From Streptomyces cupreus (GTDB lineage: Bacteria; Actinomycetota; Actinomycetes; Streptomycetales; Streptomycetaceae), in the NCBI RefSeq assembly GCF_014257025.1, contig NZ_JACMSF010000020.1, positions 62,001-126,000 of the forward strand: DNA of 64,000 nucleotides, in the 5' to 3' direction. Position 1 is the first letter of the stretch; each line of letters begins with the position of its first letter. The notes under the pieces are model-generated. The model searched no databases and was not told the DNA's origin. It saw only the letters and a program-made list of their open reading frames with translations. The position numbers and the translations under genes are program-made. Positions 58,718-64,000 of the stretch are shown piece after piece.

Positions 58718-59475
58718 GCGCGCACTACTTCCGTGCCGCCGCGCTCGATGGCGGCGGCGTCTTCAGGGCTCAGCCCGCTGTCGGTGATCAGCAGGTCCAC
58801 GTCGCTCAGGTCGCCGAAGCGGGCGAAGTGCTCCTGGCCGTGCTTGGAGGAGTCGGCGAGCAGCACCACACGGCGGGCCGCGGCCACCGCCGCGCGCTTC
58901 ACCGCGGCCTCGGCGAGGTCGGGGGTGGTCAGACCATGGTCGGCGGAGAAGCCGTTGGCCGCCACGAAGAGGACATCGGCCCGGATCTCGCCGTACGCCC
59001 GCAGCGCCCAGGCGTCCACGGCGGCGCGCGTACGGTGCCGTACGCGCCCCCCGACGAGATGGAGCTGGATGCCGGGGTGGTCGGCGAGGCGGGCCGCGAT
59101 CGGCAGGCTGTGGGTGACGACGGTGAGCGAGGCCTCCAGCGGGATGGCGCCCGCGACCCGCGCGACCGTCGTACCGGCGTCCAGGATCATCGTGCCCTCG
59201 GTCGGCAGTTCGGCGAGGGCGGCCTTCGCGATGCGGTCCTTCTCGTCGGCGGCCGTGGACTCGCGTTCGGCGAGGTCCGGCTCGAAGTCGAGGCGGCCGA
59301 CCGGAATGGCGCCGCCGTGCACCCGGCGCAGCAGGCCGGCCCGGTCCAGGGCTTTGAGGTCCCGGCGGATCGTCTCCGCCGTCACCTGGAACTCCTCGGC
59401 CAGAGACAGCACGTCGACCCGGCCGCCGTCACGGGCGATCCGGAGGATCTCCTGCTGCCGCTCCGGTGCGTACAT
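58714..59475 (-). CDS. fruR: DeoR/GlpR-family fructose operon regulator
   Basis: 253 residues. N-terminal DeoR helix-turn-helix RVDVLSLAEEFQVTAETIRRDLKAL (about 19-43), then the sugar-phosphate sensor domain with LDAGTTVARVA, VTHSLPIA, VGGRV and LLADSSKHG. It heads the operon and is translationally coupled to fruK. ATG 59475 with GGAGG 9 nt upstream. Autorepression relieved by fructose-1-phosphate is expected. Its start region resembles the adjacent tandem repeat in reverse orientation. Confidence 0.92.
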   Translation of the reverse strand: MYAPERQQEILRIARDGGRVDVLSLAEEFQVTAETIRRDLKALDRAGLLRRVHGGAIPVGRLDFEPDLAERESTAADEKDRIAKAALAELPTEGTMILDAGTTVARVAGAIPLEASLTVVTHSLPIAARLADHPGIQLHLVGGRVRHRTRAAVDAWALRAYGEIRADVLFVAANGFSADHGLTTPDLAEAAVKRAAVAAARRVVLLADSSKHGQEHFARFGDLSDVDLLITDSGLSPEDAAAIERGGTEVVRA

Positions 59476-59494
59476 GTCCGTTCGCCTCCGACCA

Positions 59495-59573
59495 GTGCCC
59501 GAACTTGTGGTTTCGCTGGGAGGCTACGCCGGGATTTCGGGAAAGTAAACAGGTTCGGGCGTGATTCGGGCAC
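59495..59573. promoter_or_regulatory. Candidate FruR half-sites
   Basis: GTGCCCGAA (59495-59503) and its exact reverse complement TTCGGGCAC (59565-59573) flank the presumed fruR promoter. An extra GTTCGGGC lies at 59553-59560. Confidence 0.4.
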
Positions 59574-59690
59574 GAACGGACGTCCCACCCCGGACATGGC
59601 CCGGGCATGAGCGGACGTCCCACCGGAGACATGGCCGGGCATGAGCGGACGTACCACCGGAGACATGGCCCTGCATGAACGGACGTCCGC
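59571..59690 (+). repeat. Tandem array of about 3.5 copies of a 34-bp repeat
   Basis: CGGACGT recurs at 59577, 59612, 59646 and 59680, spacing 35, 34 and 34. A typical unit runs GAGCGGACGTCCCACCGG, then AGACATGGCCGGGCAT. Because 34 is not a multiple of three it cannot encode a protein repeat. It lies between fruR and the exporter terminator. Confidence 0.85.
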
Positions 59691-59707
59691 CCAGGCCACG
59701 CACGCGG

Positions 59708-59739
59708 AAGGGCCCCGCGCCTGAAAGCGCAGGGCCCTT
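59708..59739 (-). terminator. Terminator of the EmrB-type exporter
   Basis: AAGGGCCC and GGGCCCTT, with an inner GCGC/GCGC stem, form a hairpin 21 bp past the exporter stop. Confidence 0.75.
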
Positions 59740-59760
59740 GCTCCAGATGTTCCGCCGGGT

Positions 59761-61272
59761 TCAGGCGACAGCCACCGGCTCCCGCGTCTCGTCCGCGTCA
59801 CCCACCTGCTCGGGCTCGGAAGCCCCTTCCACATGCTGCGCGGGCCGCCGCGGCAGCGCGAACATCAGCAGGAAGATCACGCCCATCACCGCAGCCACCC
59901 AGCCCAGCGCATGCTGGAACGCGTCCACGAAGGCCGGCCCGACAGCGGTCCCGGCACCCAGCCGGTCGTCCAGCACCCCGAAGAACACCACCGACACCAG
60001 CCCGAGCCCGAGCGCGTTCCCCATCTGCTGCACCGTGTTGATCAGCCCCGACGCCGAACCGGCATGCTCGCGCGGCACCTCCGAGAGAATCGCGTCCGTC
60101 AGCGGAGCGACGATCAGCCCCATGCCCACGCCCATCACGACCAGCGGAAGCGCCATCTGCCAGGGCGCGATGCCCAGGCCGTAACGCTCGGACTCCCACA
60201 TGTAGAGCAGGACGCCAAGACCCAGCACCAGCGCACCCGACTGAAGCACCTTGCGCCCGAAGCGCGGCACCAGCTTCTGCACGGACAGCCCCGCCGCCGT
60301 GGAGACCGCGAGCGAGAACGGCACCCCGGTCAGCCCGGCCTTCAGCGGGCTCCAGCCCAGGCCCATCTGCATGTACAGCGTCCACACCAGGAAGAAGATG
60401 CCGAGCCCGACACCGAACACGGTCTGTACGGCGATACCGGCGGCGAAGCTCTTCACCTTGAACAGGGACAGCTCGACCAGCGGGGAGCCGTCCCGCACCG
60501 TCTTCCGCTTCTCGAAGGCCACCAGCGCCGCGAGGACGACGAGCGCGCCGGCCATCGACAGGTACCCCCACAGCGGCCAGCCCAGCTCACGGCCGCGGGT
60601 CAGCGGGTAGAGCAGCATCAGCAGTCCGAGCGTCACCAGGGCCACGCCGACCAGGTCGAGCTTGGGGGCCTTCGCCGCCTTGGACTCGGTGATGTAGCGG
60701 CTGCCGAGGATCAGGCCCGCGATGCCGACCGGGAGGTTGATCAGGAAGATCGGGCGCCACTCCAGGCCGAACAGGTTCCACTCGGTCAGCAGCGCGCCGA
60801 GCAGCGGACCGCTGACCGCGCCGAGCCCCACGACCGCGCCGAACAGCCCGAACACCTTGCCGCGCTCGTGCGCCGGGAAGGTGGCGTGCACGATCGACAG
60901 CACCTGCGGCACCATCAGCGCCGCCATGCCGCCCTGGAGGATGCGGGAGGCGACCAGCATCTCCGGGTTCGCGGCGAAGCCGCACAGCGCGGAGGCGATC
61001 GTGAAGCCGCCGATGCCGATGAGGAACAGCCTCTTACGGCCGTGGATGTCGCCGAGGCGGCCACCGGTGATCAGACCGGCGGCGAAGGCGAGGGCATAAC
61101 CGGCCGTTATCCACTGGATCTGGCTCTCGGTGGCGCCGGCGTTCTGCTGGATCGAGGGGATCGCGATGTTGACGATGGTGACGTCCACGAGGTCCATGAA
61201 CGCCGCGGTCATCACGATCGCCAGCGCGAACCAGCGGCGCTTGTCTCCGACGGGTGTCGTCTCTTGGGTCAT
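59761..61272 (-). CDS. MFS drug-efflux transporter (DHA2/EmrB type)
   Basis: 503 residues, about fourteen membrane helices. Helix 1 motif MTAAFMDLVDVTIVNIAIPSI carries the DHA2-type Asp. Motif A is GGRLGDIHGRKRLF and motif C-like GAVVGLGAVSGPLLGALL. Start ATG 61272 with TAACTT 7 nt upstream and no Shine-Dalgarno sequence. It is divergent from a WYL regulator across 63 bp that holds a palindrome, so the regulator probably controls it. Substrate is unknown; antibiotics or dyes are usual for the family. Confidence 0.92.
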   Translation of the reverse strand: MTQETTPVGDKRRWFALAIVMTAAFMDLVDVTIVNIAIPSIQQNAGATESQIQWITAGYALAFAAGLITGGRLGDIHGRKRLFLIGIGGFTIASALCGFAANPEMLVASRILQGGMAALMVPQVLSIVHATFPAHERGKVFGLFGAVVGLGAVSGPLLGALLTEWNLFGLEWRPIFLINLPVGIAGLILGSRYITESKAAKAPKLDLVGVALVTLGLLMLLYPLTRGRELGWPLWGYLSMAGALVVLAALVAFEKRKTVRDGSPLVELSLFKVKSFAAGIAVQTVFGVGLGIFFLVWTLYMQMGLGWSPLKAGLTGVPFSLAVSTAAGLSVQKLVPRFGRKVLQSGALVLGLGVLLYMWESERYGLGIAPWQMALPLVVMGVGMGLIVAPLTDAILSEVPREHAGSASGLINTVQQMGNALGLGLVSVVFFGVLDDRLGAGTAVGPAFVDAFQHALGWVAAVMGVIFLLMFALPRRPAQHVEGASEPEQVGDADETREPVAVA

Positions 61273-61279
61273 GTGAAAG

Positions 61280-61285
61280 AAGTTA
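61280..61285 (-). promoter_or_regulatory. -10 hexamer of the leaderless exporter gene
   Basis: TAACTT on the minus strand, 7 nt before ATG 61272. Confidence 0.5.
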
Positions 61286-61294
61286 GAGCCCGAG

Positions 61295-61313
61295 TAGGTC
61301 AGATCATGTCCTA
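61295..61313. promoter_or_regulatory. Candidate WYL-regulator operator
   Basis: TAGGTCAGATCATGTCCTA, symmetric as TAGGnCA-N5-TGnCCTA, placed between the divergent starts of the exporter and regulator. Confidence 0.5.
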
Positions 61314-61335
61314 GTTCTGCGGCATCCTCAGACAC

Positions 61336-62301
61336 ATGACCACGGACACCCCCGCCCGACTCCTCCAGCTCCTCTCCCTCCTCCAGACGCCCCGCGAATG
61401 GCCCGGCGGCGAGCTCGCCGACCGGCTCGGGGTGTCGCGGCGTACCGTGCGGCGGGACATCGACCGGCTGCGCGAGCTCGGCTATCCGGTGCAGGCGACC
61501 AAGGGTGCCGACGGCGGCTACCGGCTCGTCGCGGGCAAGGCGATGCCGCCGCTCGTCCTCGACGACGAGGAGGCGGTCGCCATCGCGGTCGGACTGCGCG
61601 CCGGCGCCGGGCACGCGGTGGAGGGCGTCGACGAGGCATCCGTACGCGCACTCGCCAAGCTGGAGCAGGTGCTGCCCGGTCGGCTCCGCCACCGCGTCTC
61701 CACCCTCCAGGCCGCGACCACCCCGCTGACCAGCGGCGACGGCGCGAGCATCGCACCGGAGACCCTCACGGTCATGGCCTCCACGGTGGCCGGCCGGGAA
61801 CGGCTGCGGTTCGCCTACCGGGCGGGCGACGGCACGGAATCCCGCCGGGTCACCGAGCCCTACCGTCTCGTCTCCACCGGCCGCCGCTGGTACCTCGTCG
61901 CCTACGACCTCGACCGCGACGACTGGCGGACCTTCCGCGTCGACCGGGTGAGCGAGCCCTTCGCGACCGGCGCCCGCTTCACCCCGCGCGAGCTGCCCAC
62001 GGGCAACGCGGCCGAATACCTGCGCCAGTCCATGTACCGCCGCCAGCAGACCTACGAGTTCTCGGTCACCTTCGCCGCCCCCGCCCACTTCATCGCGGCC
62101 CGCCTCCCCAAGTGGCTCGGCGCCCCCGAGCCGATCGACGACAGCACCTGCCGCCTGCGCGCCACGACCGGCGACGCCGTGGAGTGGATGGCAGTACGGC
62201 TGGCCATGGCCGACTGCGAGTTCACCGTGCACGAGCCGGAGGAACTGGTCCGCTGCGTAAGGGACTTGGGCGGCCGACTGAGCCGCGCGGCAAAGGGCTG
62301 A
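61336..62301 (+). CDS. YafY-type HTH/WYL-domain transcriptional regulator
   Basis: 321 residues. N-terminal HTH_11 helix-turn-helix LADRLGVSRRTVRRDIDRLRE (about 29-49). A central WYL domain (about 140-220) carries GRRWYLVAYDLDRDDWRTFRVDR, and a C-terminal WCX extension follows. WYL regulators respond to nucleic acid or nucleotide ligands. ATG 61336. It is divergent from the EmrB-type exporter, its likely target. It is convergent with the TetR gene, with a small hairpin between. Confidence 0.9.
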   Translation: MTTDTPARLLQLLSLLQTPREWPGGELADRLGVSRRTVRRDIDRLRELGYPVQATKGADGGYRLVAGKAMPPLVLDDEEAVAIAVGLRAGAGHAVEGVDEASVRALAKLEQVLPGRLRHRVSTLQAATTPLTSGDGASIAPETLTVMASTVAGRERLRFAYRAGDGTESRRVTEPYRLVSTGRRWYLVAYDLDRDDWRTFRVDRVSEPFATGARFTPRELPTGNAAEYLRQSMYRRQQTYEFSVTFAAPAHFIAARLPKWLGAPEPIDDSTCRLRATTGDAVEWMAVRLAMADCEFTVHEPEELVRCVRDLGGRLSRAAKG

Positions 62302-62332
62302 GCCCGGCGTCGAGGGGCTGAGCTCACGGAGC

Positions 62333-62360
62333 GTCTACGGCCCACCCCTCCCCGTAGGAC
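62333..62360. terminator. Weak bidirectional hairpin between the WYL and TetR genes
   Basis: GTCTACGG pairs with CCGTAGGAC with one bulge, between convergent stops. Confidence 0.4.
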
Positions 62361-63041
62361 TCACGCGCCCACCGCCACCTCCCCCCAGGGAAAGTCCCGC
62401 ATCACGGCGAGATTCCGCTGAGCGAGAGCGGCCGGCCCCTCAGCACTCTCCGGCCGCGCCTCCCCCGCCGCCCAGGACTCCACGGCGACCCGTACGGCAG
62501 CGCCCGCCACGGCCGCCGCGAACCGCAGCTCGGAAGAAGGACCGGCAACGTTGTCCATCCCGTCAGGACCGAGCCGCTCCCCCAGCACCTCCGCCAGCGT
62601 CCGCTCGGACGCATGACAGACCTCCGCCCACACCTTCCCCAGCGCGGGACTGGCCCCGGCGAGACGGATCAGCGTGCGCACCCACTCCCAGGAGGACGCC
62701 GAAACCCCTGCTCCCGGGGTCAGCGTGTGGCGCACCGCGTGCGTCAGGGCCTCAGGGACGGACAGTTCCGGGGGAGCCAGCCGTACCGCCTGTACCCACC
62801 GCTCGGCCCCGGCCGCGTAGAGGGGGGCGACTGCCTCTTCCTTGGTGGCGAAGTACCGGTAGAACGTGCGCGGGGCGATCCCGGCGGCCTGGGCGATGTC
62901 CTCGGCGCGGGTGGCGCGCAGGCCCTGTCTGACGAAGAGGGCGGCCGCGGCACGGGCTATCTGCATACGGGTCTCCGCCTTGCGCCGTTCCGTCAAGGAG
63001 AGCGGTGCGGCGGAGTTTGGTGCTGGGGTGGGGCTACTCAC
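62361..63041 (-). CDS. TetR-family transcriptional regulator
   Basis: 226 residues from GTG 63041. Helix-turn-helix EDIAQAAGIAPRTFYRYFATKEEAV (about 47-71), preceded by the basic RRKAETRMQIARAAAALF helix; the C-terminal ligand domain is Ala-rich. TAGCCT 7 nt before GTG 63041 supports a leaderless start there; an in-frame GTG at 63068 would put that hexamer inside the coding region. By remembered order next to hrdD it corresponds to the S. coelicolor regulator SCO3201, whose excess is reported to repress antibiotic production and development. That identity is inference. Confidence 0.88.
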   Translation of the reverse strand: MSSPTPAPNSAAPLSLTERRKAETRMQIARAAAALFVRQGLRATRAEDIAQAAGIAPRTFYRYFATKEEAVAPLYAAGAERWVQAVRLAPPELSVPEALTHAVRHTLTPGAGVSASSWEWVRTLIRLAGASPALGKVWAEVCHASERTLAEVLGERLGPDGMDNVAGPSSELRFAAAVAGAAVRVAVESWAAGEARPESAEGPAALAQRNLAVMRDFPWGEVAVGA

Positions 63042-63048
63042 GTTCGGC

Positions 63049-63054
63049 AGGCTA
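63049..63054 (-). promoter_or_regulatory. -10 hexamer of the leaderless tetR-like gene
   Basis: TAGCCT on the minus strand, 7 nt before GTG 63041. Confidence 0.5.
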
Positions 63055-63080
63055 TGCCCATGTGACACAATCTGCCATCC

Positions 63081-63119
63081 GGCGGGCCACCCCGGGGTTC
63101 AGGTACGGGGTGGCCCGCC
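63081..63119 (-). terminator. Second hairpin between hrdD and the TetR gene
   Basis: GGCGGGCCACCCC (63081-63093) and GGGGTGGCCCGCC (63107-63119) form a perfect 13-bp stem just upstream of the TetR promoter. It would insulate that promoter from hrdD readthrough. Confidence 0.7.
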
Positions 63120-63327
63120 CTTCAGCATGCCCTGACCCGCGTCCGAGGAGCACAGCGGCTCCGAAGACCTTGTGACACAGCGCCCCCGAAAGAAGAGCCG
63201 GACCCCGGCGCCCAGGGGGGGGAGGGCGCCGAGATCCGGCTTGGGAGGTCCCGGCGCCGGGGGGGGGATGGCAACGGGACTTGGTTCAGGAGGGTCCGCG
63301 ATGGGGGGGGATCGCGGTGCCCGAACT
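63120..63327. other. Non-coding region with three long G runs
   Basis: No gene. Poly-G runs of 8, 9 and 8 at 63215-63222, 63259-63267 and 63303-63310. GCCGGA/TCCGGC (63198/63235) with inner GGCGCC/GGCGCC can fold around the first run. Together with the flanking hairpins this makes a 418-bp gene-free stretch. Confidence 0.6.
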
Positions 63328-63361
63328 CCTGGACCCTGAAAGGTTGTTCCCAGGGTCCAGG
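63328..63361 (-). terminator. Terminator of hrdD
   Basis: CCTGGACCCTG (63328-63338) and CAGGGTCCAGG (63351-63361) form a perfect 11-bp stem with a 12-nt loop, 99 bp after the stop. Confidence 0.8.
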
Positions 63362-63459
63362 GGGTTGAAGCGGCGTTACATCGCCATGTTTGCGCGGTCT
63401 TTCGCCACCCGGCGTACGCGGCCGGGGGCGCTAGTACGCCCCCGGACTCGCGCTCCCGA

Positions 63460-64000
63460 TCAGGCGGCGCGGTCGAACCCGGTGTCCCGGGCCAGCTTCT
63501 TCAGCTCCAGCAGAGCGTGCTTCTCGATCTGCCGGATGCGCTCGCGTGTCAGACCGTGCTCCTTGCCGACCTCGGTCAGGGTGCGCTCACGGCCGTCTTC
63601 GATGCCGTACCGCATCTTGATGATCGAGGCCGTGCGCTGGTCGAGGCGGCCGATCAGGTCGTCCAGTTCCTCACTGCGCAGCAGCGTCAGCACCGACTGC
63701 TCGGGCGAGACCGCCGAGGTGTCCTCCAGCAGGTCGCCGAACTGGGTCTCGCCCTCGTCGTCCACCGACATGTTCAGCGAGACCGGGTCGCGGGCCCAGT
63801 CGAGGACGTCGATCACCCGGTCGGCGTTCGAGCCGAGCTCGGCGGCGATCTCGGCGGGCTCCGGGTCCCGGCCGTGCTCACGGTTGAACTCGCGCTGCAC
63901 GCGCCGGATCCGGCCGAGCTCCTCCACCAGGTGGACGGGGAGCCGGATGGTCCGGGACTGGTCGGCTATCGAGCGGGTGATCGCCTGACGGATCCACCAG
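63460..64000 (-). CDS. hrdD: Principal-like RNA polymerase sigma factor HrdD (5' end outside window)
   Basis: The visible 180 codons are the C-terminal half of a group 1/2 sigma-70 factor, from region 2.4 (WWIRQAITRSIADQSRTIRL) through region 3 to region 4.2. The region 4.2 helix-turn-helix is TLTEVGKEHGLTRERIRQIE, which reads the -35 element. It ends LKKLARDTGFDRAA. Streptomyces has several such paralogues (HrdA-D). HrdD is chosen because of the adjacent TetR, WYL and fru genes; the sequence shown would also fit another Hrd factor. Reading on the minus strand, the N-terminus lies to the right of the window. Confidence 0.88.
   Translation of the reverse strand, partial: WWIRQAITRSIADQSRTIRLPVHLVEELGRIRRVQREFNREHGRDPEPAEIAAELGSNADRVIDVLDWARDPVSLNMSVDDEGETQFGDLLEDTSAVSPEQSVLTLLRSEELDDLIGRLDQRTASIIKMRYGIEDGRERTLTEVGKEHGLTRERIRQIEKHALLELKKLARDTGFDRAA

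Noticed and set aside
59382..59834. A minus-strand frame through the tandem repeats, with repeated MSP-GRPLMPG
   Set aside because: The repeat unit is 34 bp, so the frame shifts from copy to copy. There is no ribosome site and the frame overlaps fruR.
1..64000. Prophage, ICE, IS element or CRISPR
   Set aside because: No integrase, transposase, terminal inverted repeats or regularly spaced short repeats were found. The only tRNA has no adjacent integrase or duplicated 3' end.

Overview
The window is a contiguous piece of a Streptomyces chromosome. G+C is very high, nearly every codon ends in G or C, and GTG starts and 4-base start/stop overlaps are common. It also carries Streptomyces-type markers: an SsgA-like sporulation protein, a DUF6227 protein, the SepX/GlpR membrane protein and a HrdD-type sigma factor. 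From remembered gene order it is collinear with the S. coelicolor segment that ends at hrdD; this was not checked by a search. I see no integrase, IS element, CRISPR array or rRNA. There is one tRNA (Ala, anticodon CGC). This is core, not accessory, chromosome.

Layout. 1-9 kb, minus strand: a membrane-anchored beta-propeller protein, a Uup-like ABC-F ATPase, ispE, rsmA, rpfB, tatD, a small zinc-ribbon protein and rsmI. 9-14.3 kb, plus strand: protein O-mannosyltransferase and two tandem class B penicillin-binding proteins, with ssgE opposite. 14.8-18.5 kb: a group-II ECF transporter (nikMN-nikQ-nikO) behind a near-consensus Nur nickel box, then ohrR-ohr with a triple repeat between them. 18.5-25.4 kb: small and metabolic genes, then an MMPL exporter with a TetR gene. 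25.6-33 kb: a tricorn protease, a MerR regulator and a three-gene Baeyer-Villiger monooxygenase / hydrolase / SDR operon. 33-45.7 kb: exonuclease III, an acetyltransferase, tRNA-Ala, then (reading on the minus strand) galU-glp-moaC-moaB-rimJ-glpR(sepX), with 5-formyltetrahydrofolate cyclo-ligase divergent; then a penicillin acylase homologue and a K+/H+ antiporter. 46-55.4 kb: an MFS protein, an HrcA/CIRCE-controlled FmdB-family chaperone-like gene, MTA phosphorylase, an orphan SAF-domain protein, mscL, ltrA, a P1 peptidase, an L,D-transpeptidase lipoprotein and DUF6227. 55.5-59.5 kb: fructose PTS operon fruR-fruK-fruA. 59.7-64 kb: an EmrB-type exporter divergent from a WYL regulator, a TetR regulator and the 3' part of hrdD.

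How the genes fit together. Several groups concern the envelope and growth: RpfB, Pmt, two PBPs, SsgE, an L,D-transpeptidase, MscL, and the gephyrin-like Glp with its membrane receptor GlpR/SepX. The block ruc/fmdB - 5-FCL - galU - glp - rimJ - glpR - mscL has the same gene content as the M. tuberculosis Rv0985c-Rv0996 neighbourhood, which argues that the MoeA-like protein here is the cell-division Glp.

Features that gene calling alone would miss: at least 15 starts with a TAnnnT-like -10 hexamer 6-7 nt upstream (leaderless transcripts); two probable CTG start codons; a CIRCE element; a Nur box; several palindromic operators; a 34-bp tandem repeat beside fruR that resembles the fruR start region; and a dispersed intergenic repeat present twice in opposite orientation.
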